This document shows positions 52,942 through 63,508 of a stretch of DNA of 64,000 nt, in pieces. The notes under the pieces were generated by a model. The model did no database searches, was not told the origin of the DNA, and saw only the letters and a list, made by a program, of their open reading frames with translations. Both the position numbers and the translations under genes were made by a program. How positions within the stretch are numbered: the stretch's first letter is position 1; every line of letters begins with the position of its first letter. This DNA comes from G963665185 sp049723905 (lineage in GTDB: Bacteria > Desulfobacterota > Desulfovibrionia > Desulfovibrionales > Desulfovibrionaceae), in the NCBI RefSeq assembly GCF_049723905.1, contig NZ_JBJKFD010000001.1, positions 3,472,001 through 3,536,000 of the forward strand, read 5' to 3'.

Positions 52942-54000
52942 TTATGAACGTGATATGACCAGTTTGTAGTCGACAAAGAATCTTGCCGCAAGAACGGTCA
53001 GAAGTATCATGCCTTCCAGAATACCGCCAAAGGCCGCAGGGACCTGAAGCAACAATTGCAGGTTTTCCACACCCACACGCAGCGCGGCCAGCAGAAAAGC
53101 GGAGACCGCAATCCACAGCGGGTTCAGGTTTGCCAGCCAGGCAACCACAATGGCGGTAAAGCCGTACCCGGCCATGACGCTGGGCTGCAACCGGTTGAGC
53201 GAGGCCGAGGTTTCAATAAGCCCGGCCCAGCCTGCCAGAATGCCGCAAATAACCATCACCAGGCAGACCAGGAAATTGTATGGCATGCGGGCGTAGCGCG
53301 AGGGCTTGGGCCCGGAACCGCTGGCCTTGAGTTCGTAGCCCAGCCGGGTAAAGCGCATGATGGCCCAGAATGTAAGGCCTGCCACCACGCACAGCACCAG
53401 CCCCCAATGCAGGCGGCTGCCGCCGATGCCGGGAACGATGCCCGCGTCGGAAAAAACCGCGGTAAGCGGAAAACCATGGCTGGCCGGGTCTTTCCAGGGG
53501 CCGTACACAAGGTAGTCGAGCAGCAGGATGCCGATGTAGTTGAACATCAGGGTGGAAATGATTTCGTTGACCTTGAGCTTGGTCTTGAGAATGGCCGGAA
53601 TAAAGGCCCAGAAGCCTCCGGCCACGGCACTGCTCAGAAACATGAGGGGCAGCAGAATCCAGGCGGGCTGGGAAGGAAAGGTGAGGGCGGCCCAGGTGGC
53701 GCCTATGGCTCCAAGGGCGTACTGCCCTTCGGCTCCGATGTTCCATATCTGCATGCGGAAGGTGAAGGCCACCCCCAGGGCGCACAGATAAATGGGCACG
53801 GACTTGAGAATGGTGTCCTCGATGGAGTATCCCGCGCCGAATGCTCCCTGCCACAGAATATAGATAGCCTGAAGCGGCGGCTTGCCCTGGACGGCAAGCA
53901 AAAGAGCACTGGCGACCAGCGGGAATGCCACAGCCAGGAAAAAAATGAAAAAGGAGCCCTGTGTCCAGGGCTCCTGTCGTTTTATGGCTCTAATCCGCAT
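52942..54000 (-). CDS. ABC transporter permease (NupP/YufP-like)
   Basis: 352-residue membrane protein with about ten helices. Landmarks: FTFRMQIWNIGAEGQYALGAIGATWA, FWAFIPAILKTKLKVNEIISTLMFNYI and YGFTAIVVAWLANLNPLWIAV. Start at 54000 with TTG 54027 as the alternative that would overlap the lipoprotein gene. Confidence 0.9.
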   Translation of the reverse strand: MRIRAIKRQEPWTQGSFFIFFLAVAFPLVASALLLAVQGKPPLQAIYILWQGAFGAGYSIEDTILKSVPIYLCALGVAFTFRMQIWNIGAEGQYALGAIGATWAALTFPSQPAWILLPLMFLSSAVAGGFWAFIPAILKTKLKVNEIISTLMFNYIGILLLDYLVYGPWKDPASHGFPLTAVFSDAGIVPGIGGSRLHWGLVLCVVAGLTFWAIMRFTRLGYELKASGSGPKPSRYARMPYNFLVCLVMVICGILAGWAGLIETSASLNRLQPSVMAGYGFTAIVVAWLANLNPLWIAVSAFLLAALRVGVENLQLLLQVPAAFGGILEGMILLTVLAARFFVDYKLVISRS

Positions 54001-54007
54001 GGGCGTC

Positions 54008-55141
54008 TTATTCGGTTGTTCCGACAATGCCCTTTACGAACCAGTTCATGCCCAGAATTTCAGGATCGGTAAGGGTCTTGCCCTTTTCGACCTTGACTGC
54101 GCCGGACTGATCCATGAGGGGGCCCTGGAATACTTTGATTTCACCGGCCAAAAGCTGGGCTTTGGCTTCTTCGGTCGTGGTCTTTACGCTTTCGGGAACC
54201 ATGGGACCGTAGGGAGCGATATCCACTACGCCTTTGTCGATACCCCACCAGAGCTGTTCGCTCTTCCACGTTCCGGCCTTAACCTGTTCGATGATGTCCT
54301 TGTACATGACACCCCAGTTCCAGATGGCGGCGGTAAGCTGCGATTTGGGGGCGAACTTGCTCATGTCGGAGTTGTAACCGATGGAGTAGACGCCTTTTTC
54401 CTGGGCAGCTTCCTGCGGACCGGGGGAGTCCTGATGCTGGGCGATAACGTCGCAGCCAACGTCGAGCAGGCTCTTGGCGGCTTCTTTTTCCGTGGCAGGG
54501 TCATACCAGGTCTTGGTCCAGACAACGCGCACTTCCACGTCCGGGTTCACGCTCTGCGCGCCCAGGGTGAAGGCGTTGATGCCGCGGATGACTTCGGGGA
54601 TGGGGAAGGCGGCCACGTAGCCGAGCTTGTTGGACTTGGTCATGGCGCCAGCCACGATGCCTGTCAGGTAGCGGGCCTGGTACATGCGGCCGAAGTAGGT
54701 GCCTGCATTGGGTGCGGTCTTGTAGCCGGAGCAATGCATGAACACGGTATCGGGAAAATCCTTGGCAACCTTGATGACGGGGTCCATGTAGCCGAAGCTG
54801 GTGGCAAAGATCAGCTTGTAGCCGTTGCGGGCCATGTTCAGGATAACGCGTTCGGAATCGGGGCCTTCGGGCACGGATTCAACAAACGAGGTCTCCACGC
54901 CGGGCATGTTGGCAACCATCTGGCGGCCCAGGTCATGTGCGTAGGAGTATCCGGCATCGCCCACCGGGGAAATGTAGAGGAAACCGACCTTCATGGGAGC
55001 GTCGGCCTTGGTATCGGCAGCGGCTTCGGTTTTGCTGTCTGCTTTGGAGCTGTCCGCTTCTTTTTTGGAGCTGTTGTCATTACAGGCCGCAAGCGCCACA
55101 GACATGACAAGGGCCATGAGAAGATACAAAAATTTACGCAT
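54008..55141 (-). CDS. BMP-family substrate-binding lipoprotein
   Basis: 377-residue lipoprotein with signal peptide and lipobox LAAC (Cys20), then a Ser/Lys/Ala-rich linker and a PBP1-type binding domain (KVGFLYISPVGDAGYSYAH, FATSFGYMDPVIKVAKDFPD, CDVIAQHQDSPGPQEAAQ). BMP family proteins bind nucleosides or purine bases. It is the first gene of the four-gene importer operon and lies downstream of gpt, separated by an inserted element. Confidence 0.92.
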   Translation of the reverse strand: MRKFLYLLMALVMSVALAACNDNSSKKEADSSKADSKTEAAADTKADAPMKVGFLYISPVGDAGYSYAHDLGRQMVANMPGVETSFVESVPEGPDSERVILNMARNGYKLIFATSFGYMDPVIKVAKDFPDTVFMHCSGYKTAPNAGTYFGRMYQARYLTGIVAGAMTKSNKLGYVAAFPIPEVIRGINAFTLGAQSVNPDVEVRVVWTKTWYDPATEKEAAKSLLDVGCDVIAQHQDSPGPQEAAQEKGVYSIGYNSDMSKFAPKSQLTAAIWNWGVMYKDIIEQVKAGTWKSEQLWWGIDKGVVDIAPYGPMVPESVKTTTEEAKAQLLAGEIKVFQGPLMDQSGAVKVEKGKTLTDPEILGMNWFVKGIVGTTE

Positions 55142-55199
55142 TCCGCTTCTCTCCTTCTTGTGTGAAAGTCCCGTTGGTTGAGGCCGTTTTATTTACGAG

Positions 55200-55388
55200 T
55201 CATCCGCTTGTTTAAGCTTGAGGCTGCTGATAAAGGCACGATAGCGTTGTTGCCTCAAAAAACTCAACCCCTCGCGTATCAGGAAATACGCGTCGTCCTT
55301 GAGTTTTTCTTACGCCTCGCTCTCCTACCTTTTTGAGCAGCCTGGAAGATTGAACTTTCTAATCAATCATCCGCTTGTTTAAGCTTGA
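55200..55388. repeat. MITE-like element flanked by a 22-bp direct repeat
   Basis: AGGCTGCTGATAAAGG (55221-55236) and CCTTTTTGAGCAGCCT (55328-55343) are near-perfect terminal inverted repeats. Inside are further palindromes (CAAAAAACTCAA/TTGAGTTTTT; CGCGTAT/ATACGCG). A 22-bp sequence at 55200-55221 is repeated exactly at 55367-55388, where it is the last codons of gpt. Confidence 0.85.
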
Positions 55389-55857
55389 TGATGGGCTGCA
55401 CGAACTGCGTTTCCGAATCCCAGGGCTGCAGAATCCATGTGTCCTGGCTGACTTCGGTAATGAAGGTGTCCACCAGGACTTTCCCCTTGGGCTTGGCATA
55501 TACCGTGGCAAAATGCGCCTTGGGCAGCATGTCGCGCACGTATTTGGCCGTCTTTCCGGTGTCGACCATGTCGTCCACCAGCACCCAGCCATCGCCGTCG
55601 CCTTTGTCGTGCAGTTGTTCCAGCAGACGCGGTTCGCCCTGTTCCTTCCAGTCGTAACTCACAACGCATACGGTATCGATAAGCCGTATGTCCAGTTCCC
55701 GTGCAATGACTGCCGCAGGAAACATACCGCCGCGGGTAATGGCTATGATTCCTTTGAAATTTTTGTCTGCCAGTTTCCAGGCCAGGGCTTTGCAGTCTCT
55801 GTGCAGTTGATCCCAGGAAACAGGATACGTTTTGTGATAACGGTCCGCCAGTGCCAT
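55363..55857 (-). CDS. gpt: Xanthine-guanine phosphoribosyltransferase (Gpt-like)
   Basis: 164-residue enzyme attaching PRPP ribose to xanthine, guanine or hypoxanthine. The PRPP loop is VLVDDMVDTGKTAKY; YPVSWDQLHRDCKALAWKL and IAITRGGMFPAAVIAREL match E. coli Gpt closely. It lies upstream of the BMP-type importer, so imported purines feed directly into salvage. GGGAGAGG precedes the ATG. The last codons form the right copy of a duplicated segment. Confidence 0.93.
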   Translation of the reverse strand: MALADRYHKTYPVSWDQLHRDCKALAWKLADKNFKGIIAITRGGMFPAAVIARELDIRLIDTVCVVSYDWKEQGEPRLLEQLHDKGDGDGWVLVDDMVDTGKTAKYVRDMLPKAHFATVYAKPKGKVLVDTFITEVSQDTWILQPWDSETQFVQPIIKLKQADD

Positions 55858-56046
55858 TCCGGGCCTCTCCCGTGGTATTATTAATAAGGTATAGCCTAAG
55901 AAATCAGGCTCTCAAAGAAAAAAGGTTCTTTTGCCTCTCAGGGGAGTTATGTCAAGTCCTTTGGGGCGAAACCTTGCATGACGAAAATTTTTTATGCCCG
56001 GCCCGGCGGAGAAAGGTCGCTTTTGGCCGTCATCCAAAAAGAAAAT

Positions 56047-56072
56047 CCCCGGAACAGCGTACCGTTCCGGGG
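56047..56072 (-). terminator. Terminator of the disulfide reductase gene
   Basis: CCCCGGAAC (56047-56055) pairs with GTTCCGGGG (56064-56072). On the minus strand it is followed by ATTTTCTTTTT, 11 bases after the stop. Confidence 0.88.
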
Positions 56073-56082
56073 AGAAGTCGGC

Positions 56083-57795
56083 TTAGTTGAGGAATTCAGG
56101 ATCAAGCTTGCTCAGGAATCCATGGCCGCCCTGCACGTTGCACAGGGTTTTGAAGCCCTTGGAGTCCAGGTAGCGCTGGCATTCAAAGGAACGCAGGCCG
56201 GTGTTGCAGAAGCAGACCAGCGGCTCGTCCTTGGGAATTTCGTTTATCCGGGTGTCCAGCTGGTCCTGCGGAATGTTGATCCAGCGGTCACCGAACTTTT
56301 CCTTGTACGGGGCCGCGTTGTCTTCGGACCGCACGTCCAGCACGCGGAATTTTTCCTGCCCAAAGCCCTCGATGAATTCTTCCATGCCCATGGGGTGGTT
56401 GTACCCGTCCAGCACGTTTTCCAGGGTGTTGCCCACGGCATTGAGAATGTCCATGGCCGAGGCGAAAGGCGGGGCATAGCCCACTTCCAGGTTGCCTATT
56501 TCGTCCACGGTGCAGCCGCGCACGATAAGTGCGGCTACTGCGTCCACGCGTGCCTTGACCGCGTCGCCATTGGCGCCCACGGCCTCTATGCCCAGTACCC
56601 GGCGGGTGGTGCGGTCGGCAATCAGCTTGAGAAAAACAAACTTCTGGGTGGGGTAGAAATGGGCGTGGTCCGTGCCCATGATCAGGGCGTAGGCTGGATC
56701 GAATCCGGCCAGTTTGGCCTGGCGCATGGTAAGGCCCGCCGTTGCCACGCCGATCTCGAACATCTTGAGGCAGAAGGTGCCCACTGCGCCGGGAAATTTG
56801 GCGTGCCCGCCTGCCACGTTGGTGCCGATGACTCGGCCCTGGCGGTTGGCCATGGAGCCCAGGGGCAGGTTGAAGGTTTCGCCGGAAACCAGGTTCTTGA
56901 TTTCCACACAGTCGCCACCCGCATAAATATTGGGGTCGGAAGTGCGCATGCGCTCGTCCACCAGGATGCCGCCAAAGCGTCCCACGGCCAGACCAGCATC
57001 ACGGGCAAGCTGGGTGTTGGCCCGCGCTCCCGCGCCGAAGATGACCAGTTCGCAGGGAATTTCGCCCGCGTTGGCCGTGCGTATGGCGGTAACGCCGTTT
57101 TCCGGATCGCCGATCACGGCTTCGACCCGGTCGCCTGTAAGCACGGTGATGCCGTTTTCGCGCATTTCCCCCTGCACAACCTTGGCTATTTCCGTGCCCA
57201 CGGCCTGCGGCAGAATGGTGTCCATCATTTCCACCACCGTGGTTTCAACGCCCCACAGGTCGCTGAGTGCTTCGGCCATTTCCAGGCCGATGGCACCGCC
57301 GCCGACCACAACGGCGGAAGAGACCTTGCCCTTTTGCACCATTTCCTTGATGGCCTGGGCATGGTGCAGGTTGGCAACCACATGAACGCCGGGCAGGTCC
57401 GCGCCGGGAACGGGCGGGACAAACGGTGTGGAACCAAGGCCCAGCACCAGGGTGTCGTAGGGGATTTCTTCTTTGGCGCCCGTGTTCAGATCGGTTACGG
57501 AAACGGTTTTGGCCCTGCGGTCTATGGCCGTGGCCTCGCACCGGGTGCGCACGGTGAGGTGCTTGTATATGTCGAAAAAGGAGCAGTCGCGCCGGACATG
57601 AAAGACCGTGGACTCAAGTTCTTTGATCTCGGAAACGTCGCCGCCCACGTAGTAGGGAATGCCGCAGCCGCCGTAGGAAATGCAGTCGTCCCGGTCGATC
57701 ATGAGGATTTCCGCCTCGGGATCGAGCCTGCGCAGGCGACAAGCGACTTTGGGGCCGAGGGCGACGGCGCCCACAATGACTACTTTTTTGCCCAT
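56083..57795 (-). CDS. CoA-disulfide reductase-like flavoprotein with rhodanese domain
   Basis: 570-residue flavoprotein. An FAD/NAD pyridine-nucleotide oxidoreductase (residues ~1-450) contains the redox Cys in SYGGCGIPYYVGG, a NAD site VVVGGGAIGLEMAE and a second FAD motif NIYAGGDCVEI. The C-terminal rhodanese domain (~465-570) has the active Cys in CNTGLRS. This architecture is known in NAD(P)H-dependent persulfide/polysulfide and CoA-disulfide reductases, fitting a sulfur-metabolising host. The first FAD motif is GAVALGPKVA rather than the usual GGVAAGxxAA. AAGGAG precedes the ATG at 57795. Confidence 0.92.
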   Translation of the reverse strand: MGKKVVIVGAVALGPKVACRLRRLDPEAEILMIDRDDCISYGGCGIPYYVGGDVSEIKELESTVFHVRRDCSFFDIYKHLTVRTRCEATAIDRRAKTVSVTDLNTGAKEEIPYDTLVLGLGSTPFVPPVPGADLPGVHVVANLHHAQAIKEMVQKGKVSSAVVVGGGAIGLEMAEALSDLWGVETTVVEMMDTILPQAVGTEIAKVVQGEMRENGITVLTGDRVEAVIGDPENGVTAIRTANAGEIPCELVIFGAGARANTQLARDAGLAVGRFGGILVDERMRTSDPNIYAGGDCVEIKNLVSGETFNLPLGSMANRQGRVIGTNVAGGHAKFPGAVGTFCLKMFEIGVATAGLTMRQAKLAGFDPAYALIMGTDHAHFYPTQKFVFLKLIADRTTRRVLGIEAVGANGDAVKARVDAVAALIVRGCTVDEIGNLEVGYAPPFASAMDILNAVGNTLENVLDGYNHPMGMEEFIEGFGQEKFRVLDVRSEDNAAPYKEKFGDRWINIPQDQLDTRINEIPKDEPLVCFCNTGLRSFECQRYLDSKGFKTLCNVQGGHGFLSKLDPEFLN

Positions 57796-57859
57796 GGGAT
57801 TTCTCCTTTGTTTTCGTGATGCACGGTGACGTGTGTATCGGGGGTCTTGAACCTGATAA

Positions 57860-58507
57860 TCAAACACCAGTTCCAACGAGGATCGTCTTACCTCCCTGGT
57901 CCAGACAGCGCAAGCCGAAGGCCGGAAAGAGCGTGGTAAGTGACCTTCCGAAGAAGAATTCCATCTGCTTGTCCGTGGCTCCGGTGGCGTTTTCCACTTT
58001 TTCGCGTACCGCCTTGTCGTAGCGGTGCATGGCCAGAAGCGCTTCGTAGGCTTCCGTATCGCGGGCGATTTTGCGCAGGCGCAGGGCCAGCAGGGCCAGC
58101 TCGTCCAGATTGCACTGGCGGTCGTGCTCGGCCATCAGTTCGGCCATGCCGCTGCCCTCTGCCACCAGGTCGGCGCGGGAGATGCGGCCCTCGGAGTACA
58201 TGCCGATCAGCTCGGAGGGATCTTCGCAATCCAGGGCGCGGCATTCGGCGGGGCGGTCCGCATGGATGGTACACTCGCCCGGCTTGTACAAACGGCAGAC
58301 GGTTTTGCCGGAAACCGAGGCGACTTTGACCAGTTCGGCGGGCAGGGGCAGTACCCGGCCTTCGATCTGGTCGAAAAGCAGTTCGCCTTTGCGGTGGGTG
58401 ATACAGTCGGTCATGTTCAGGATGCCCTTTTCAAAGAGCGTCAGGTCCTGGCGGTGCAGGGTGGGACCGCCTTTTTCGCAGCAGGTGCCGCAACGTTTGC
58501 ATTCCAT
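57860..58507 (-). CDS. YkgJ family cysteine-cluster protein
   Basis: 215-residue cytoplasmic protein beginning MECKRCGTCCEKGGP, with further cysteines in CRLYKPGECTIHADRPAECRALDCE (in parts). The Cx2CGxCC cluster and GxCxIHxxRPxxCR-type spacing define the YkgJ (CxxCxxCC) family, thought to bind zinc or an iron-sulfur cluster; function is unknown. It lies between the disulfide reductase and the kinase genes on the same strand. Confidence 0.88.
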   Translation of the reverse strand: MECKRCGTCCEKGGPTLHRQDLTLFEKGILNMTDCITHRKGELLFDQIEGRVLPLPAELVKVASVSGKTVCRLYKPGECTIHADRPAECRALDCEDPSELIGMYSEGRISRADLVAEGSGMAELMAEHDRQCNLDELALLALRLRKIARDTEAYEALLAMHRYDKAVREKVENATGATDKQMEFFFGRSLTTLFPAFGLRCLDQGGKTILVGTGV

Positions 58508-58555
58508 GGAGATGTCCTGAAGTTTTCTTGAGGTTGGTGAAATAGCGTTGGTAAA

Positions 58556-59938
58556 TCAGCAGCCGTCGCAAACCGCACGTACGTGCAGCCCGCAGGTGTG
58601 GTCCTGGGCAAAAACAAAGCCCAGCCGTGTGTCCACGCACCAGGATGAAATATAGGTGCAGCGGTCCGCACTCCAGAGCCAGCGCCCGCGTCGGCTGAAC
58701 ACGTCGGCCAGACAATAGTCATGCCGTTGCGTCGGAGGACGCAGGATGGTCGTCAGCTCGTCTGCCGTGGGCAGCCGCCAGCCGGTCTGCCCGGCATGGC
58801 CTGTGGCGTTGAGGTGGTCAACGTACTCTTGGGCGGCCTGCCAGTCCAGGGGGTAGTCGCATTCGTCGTATTGCCAGACAAGGCCGGTGGCCGTGTCCAG
58901 CACGGTGTTGTCCGCCTGGATGGAAAAGGTCTCTCCGGCCGGTCTGCGCGGACGCCAGAGTTCATCCACACAAAGCAGGTCACGGGCTTTCCCGGACCGT
59001 ACCTTGATAGGGGTGTTCCGGGGCGCACCGCCTGGCGAGGTGGCGCACGTGGGGGAAGCCAAAGCGCCTTCGTCCTGGTCGGAAAGGGCGCAGGTGTTGT
59101 CCAGATCGCGCTGCCAGCGGCGAAAGGCATCGGCCAGTCCGTTGCGCATCTCCCGGGCATCGGCAAAGCGCTCGGCAGGTTCGGGCTGGACCGCGCGTTG
59201 CAGAAAGTCGTTCCAATGGGTGCCCAGGGCCGGATTGATGGCCGAGGGGGGCGGTCCGTCCTCCGGGCCCTTGCGCGGCGTTCCCGGAGGAAGCTCACCG
59301 GTCAGCATTCGCCACAGCAGAATGCCGCAGGAGAACAGATCGGCCTTGTAATCGGCGGTATCGGGATCGTCTTCCTGTTCCGGGGCCGTGTAAAAGGGGG
59401 TGCCCACCTTGATGCCGCCCGGCGTGTGCCATATTTCGCCACGCAGGGCGGACAGCCCGAAGTCGATGAGGTGGGCCGTATCGTCGGCTGCGATCATCAC
59501 GTTGAAGGGCTTGATGTCGCGGTGCAGAAAATTCGCATGGTGCATGCGTTGCAGTGCGGACAGAATCTGGTCGCCGTAGCGCACTGCCTTGTCCACGGGC
59601 AGGACGCGGGTGGGCAGTTCGGATTCAAAGGATTCGCCCATCAGCAGCCCCAGGTTCATGCACCAATACTGCATGGTGTAGTAGGGGCGGTTGCTGTCGT
59701 CGCGTCCGCAGTCCAGAATCTGGGCAATGTTGGGATGGTCGAACGAGGCCATGGCCTGCACTTCGGCCAGAAAGCGTTTTTCAACTTCCTTGGCGCCCAT
59801 CACTGCTTCCAGGGTTTCGTCCGGCCACAGCAGCTTGAGCGCCACAATGCGCCCGGCCATGGGCAGGACCGCCTTGTACACGCGTCCCATGCCGCCTTTG
59901 CCCAGCAGGCCGATTATTTCGTATTTCCCGATGCGCAT
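58556..59938 (-). CDS. Serine/threonine protein kinase with DUF1566 domain
   Basis: 460-residue protein. Residues ~1-270 form a Hanks-type kinase (GLLGKGGMGRVYKA, VALKLLWP, HRDIKPFNVM, DFGLSALRGE, GTPFYTAPEQ). The C-terminal ~120 residues are a DUF1566/Lcl-type domain (TGLVWQYDECDYPLDWQAAQEYV; GWRLPTADELTTIL). No membrane helix separates them, so both parts should be cytoplasmic. The ATG at 59938 is nearly flush with the preceding phosphoesterase stop. Confidence 0.9.
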   Translation of the reverse strand: MRIGKYEIIGLLGKGGMGRVYKAVLPMAGRIVALKLLWPDETLEAVMGAKEVEKRFLAEVQAMASFDHPNIAQILDCGRDDSNRPYYTMQYWCMNLGLLMGESFESELPTRVLPVDKAVRYGDQILSALQRMHHANFLHRDIKPFNVMIAADDTAHLIDFGLSALRGEIWHTPGGIKVGTPFYTAPEQEDDPDTADYKADLFSCGILLWRMLTGELPPGTPRKGPEDGPPPSAINPALGTHWNDFLQRAVQPEPAERFADAREMRNGLADAFRRWQRDLDNTCALSDQDEGALASPTCATSPGGAPRNTPIKVRSGKARDLLCVDELWRPRRPAGETFSIQADNTVLDTATGLVWQYDECDYPLDWQAAQEYVDHLNATGHAGQTGWRLPTADELTTILRPPTQRHDYCLADVFSRRGRWLWSADRCTYISSWCVDTRLGFVFAQDHTCGLHVRAVCDGC

Positions 59939-59940
59939 GG

Positions 59941-60666
59941 CTACCACAACCTGTCCGCATAACGTTTGGGCAGGCCTTCTTCCTCCATGCGGCGCACGGT
60001 CTTTTCAATGTCGTAGGGAATAAAGCGGGCCTCTATGGTGTCTTTGTCCGAATCCCAGATAACGTATTTGGCGCGGTTGTCTCCGTCGCGCGGCTGGCCC
60101 ACGCTGCCCGCATTGACGATATAGCGCATGTCCTTGCGCAGCTGGACGGTTTCCTGCTCCAGATTGCGGCGCGAGGCGGTTTCCCCGTCAAAGCTGGCCA
60201 GCCGGAGTTCGTGCGTATGGCCCACAAAGCAGATGCGTTCGGCATAGCGGTGGAACACGGCCGGGAGGTCGTCGTTGCCGCACAGGTACAGGTATTCGTA
60301 GTAGGACTCGGGCGGCATGCCGTGCACAAAGCGGCAGCCGTGGCGGATGATGAACAGGGGCATGTCGCGTATGGCGTCCATTGCCCGTTCCTCAACCATG
60401 TCCCGCGTCTTGGTGATGATCTGGGCGGCGTAGGGGTTGAACCCTCCCAGGTCGGGCCAGGACAGCAGCCCCAGCTCATGGTTGCCTGTTACCGAGGAGA
60501 TACCGCGCTGTTCCAGCAGATCGAGCACGGCCTGGGGTTCGGGGCCGTAGCCCACGTTGTCCCCCAGGCAGACGATATCGTCTGTTTTCTGTCCGTCCAG
60601 ATCGTGGAGTACCTCGTGAAAGGCTTCCAGATTGGCGTGAATGTCGGATATGACGGCCAGCCGCAT
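59941..60666 (-). CDS. Metallophosphoesterase (calcineurin-like)
   Basis: 241-residue phosphoesterase with the five metal-binding blocks: SDIHAN, GDNVGYGPEP, TGNHE, FVHG and GHTH. It could dephosphorylate proteins or nucleotides. It sits directly upstream of a Ser/Thr kinase, so the two may form an opposing kinase/phosphatase pair, although this family differs from the PPM phosphatases usually paired with such kinases. Confidence 0.9.
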   Translation of the reverse strand: MRLAVISDIHANLEAFHEVLHDLDGQKTDDIVCLGDNVGYGPEPQAVLDLLEQRGISSVTGNHELGLLSWPDLGGFNPYAAQIITKTRDMVEERAMDAIRDMPLFIIRHGCRFVHGMPPESYYEYLYLCGNDDLPAVFHRYAERICFVGHTHELRLASFDGETASRRNLEQETVQLRKDMRYIVNAGSVGQPRDGDNRAKYVIWDSDKDTIEARFIPYDIEKTVRRMEEEGLPKRYADRLW

Positions 60667-60710
60667 ACAGCAGATCCTTCTTTATATTGAAAGGGCGGTT
60701 GCCTGCGCGG

Positions 60711-62105
<1,395 letters not shown>

Positions 62106-62146
62106 GATAACTCCTTTACCGATAAAGGTCTGTTCAGAAAGTGAAA

Positions 62147-62176
62147 ACCCGGCCCAACCATGTGGTCGGGCCGGGT
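62147..62176 (-). terminator. htpX terminator
   Basis: ACCCGGCCC (62147-62155) pairs with GGGCCGGGT (62168-62176). On the minus strand TTTTCACTTTC follows, ten bases after the htpX stop. Confidence 0.8.
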
Positions 62177-62186
62177 AAAAAACCGA

Positions 62187-63035
62187 TTATTTGCCCGCCA
62201 TGCGGCGCAATCGTTCGATGCGGTCGGGGATGGGCGGGTGGGTGCTGAACCAGCGGGCCAGGTTCTGCCCGGAAAACGGGTTGACGATGAACATGTTTTC
62301 CGTTGTCGGGCTGGCCTGCATGGGAATCTGGCGCGAATAGGAATCCAGTTTGTTGAGGGCTCCGGCCAGGGCCAGAGGCTGCCCAGAGATGCGGGCCCCG
62401 GTTTCATCGGCCAGGTATTCCCGCGAGCGGGAAATGGCCATCTGGATGAGCATGGCCGCTATGGGGGCGAAAATCGCCAGGGCCAGCGCGGCCAGGGGGC
62501 TGCCGCCTTCCTCGTCGTTGCCGCTCAGGCCGCCGAACAGGGCGCCCCATTTGATGATGCTGGACACCACCATGATGACGCCCGCCAGTACCGCGGCAAT
62601 GGTCTGGATGAGAATGTCGCGGTTGGTGATGTGGCCGAGCTCGTGGGCCAGCACACCGCGCAGTTCTTCCGGGCTGAGCAGGCGCATGATGCCTTCGGTT
62701 ACGGCCACGGCGGCATTTTGCGGGTTGCGGCCCGTGGCAAAGGCGTTGGGCGATTCCTGGGGCACGATGTAGATTTTGGGCTTGGGGATGCCCGCATTGG
62801 CGGCGAGTTCCTCGACCATGGTGTGCAGGGCCGGGGCGTCTGCCGGGGAAAGTTCCCGGGCGCGGTACATGGAAAGGACGATCTTGTCCGAGTACCAGTA
62901 GCTGCCAAGGTTCATGGCCAGGGCAAAGACGAACCCGAGGATGAGTCCTCCGCGGCCGCCTGCGGCCTGCCCGATGAGCATAACCACGGCGGTGAGAAGG
63001 CCGAGCAGAAGTGCGGTCTTGAGTTGGCTGGTCAT
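62187..63035 (-). CDS. htpX: Membrane zinc metalloprotease HtpX
   Basis: 282-residue M48 protease. Two N-terminal helices, the HExxH motif in VLAHELGHITNRD, two more helices and a third zinc ligand region SREYLADETGARISG. It degrades misfolded membrane proteins. Start at 63035; longer frames run into the Hsp20 gene. Confidence 0.95.
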   Translation of the reverse strand: MTSQLKTALLLGLLTAVVMLIGQAAGGRGGLILGFVFALAMNLGSYWYSDKIVLSMYRARELSPADAPALHTMVEELAANAGIPKPKIYIVPQESPNAFATGRNPQNAAVAVTEGIMRLLSPEELRGVLAHELGHITNRDILIQTIAAVLAGVIMVVSSIIKWGALFGGLSGNDEEGGSPLAALALAIFAPIAAMLIQMAISRSREYLADETGARISGQPLALAGALNKLDSYSRQIPMQASPTTENMFIVNPFSGQNLARWFSTHPPIPDRIERLRRMAGK

Positions 63036-63064
63036 GTGTTCGACTCCGTTGGATGCGTTGTGCT

Positions 63065-63508
63065 TCAGGTGGTTTCTATGGGGATGCGACGGTTGCTGTC
63101 GCATATCTCTTTCTTTGGGATGACGATGGTGAGCAACCCGTCCTTGAGCGTGGCGTTGACCGCCGAGCTGTTGGCCGTGGGCGGCAGCGGGAAGCGGCGG
63201 GAAAAATATCCGTGGCCTCGCTCCATGGTGTGGTAGGTTGCGCCCTGCACGTCTTTTTCGCAGCGGCGTTGGCCGAAAACGATAAGTTCCCGGTATTTGA
63301 TCTCCACACCCACGTCTTCCAATTGAAGGCCGGGCAGTTCTATTTGCAGTACAAGCGCCTGGCTGGTCTGGAAAATATCGGCAATAGGACGCCATTGGGC
63401 GCGTTTGGTGGAAATGCGTTTGGGGGCCGCATCGTGGGGGAGTCCCGTATCGAGGCAGTCCGACGAATCAAAATGTTCGGTCCATGGATTCCAGTTTCTT
63501 TTGCCCAT
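63065..63508 (-). CDS. Small heat-shock protein (Hsp20)
   Basis: 147-residue alpha-crystallin-type chaperone. The alpha-crystallin domain spans ~50-140 (LVLQIELPGLQLEDVGVEIKYREL; GYFSRRFPLPPTANSSAVNATLKDGLLTIVIPK with the GxLTIxxPK-type ending). GGAGAT lies upstream of the ATG at 63508. It precedes htpX by 29 bases on the same strand. Confidence 0.93.
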   Translation of the reverse strand: MGKRNWNPWTEHFDSSDCLDTGLPHDAAPKRISTKRAQWRPIADIFQTSQALVLQIELPGLQLEDVGVEIKYRELIVFGQRRCEKDVQGATYHTMERGHGYFSRRFPLPPTANSSAVNATLKDGLLTIVIPKKEICDSNRRIPIETT

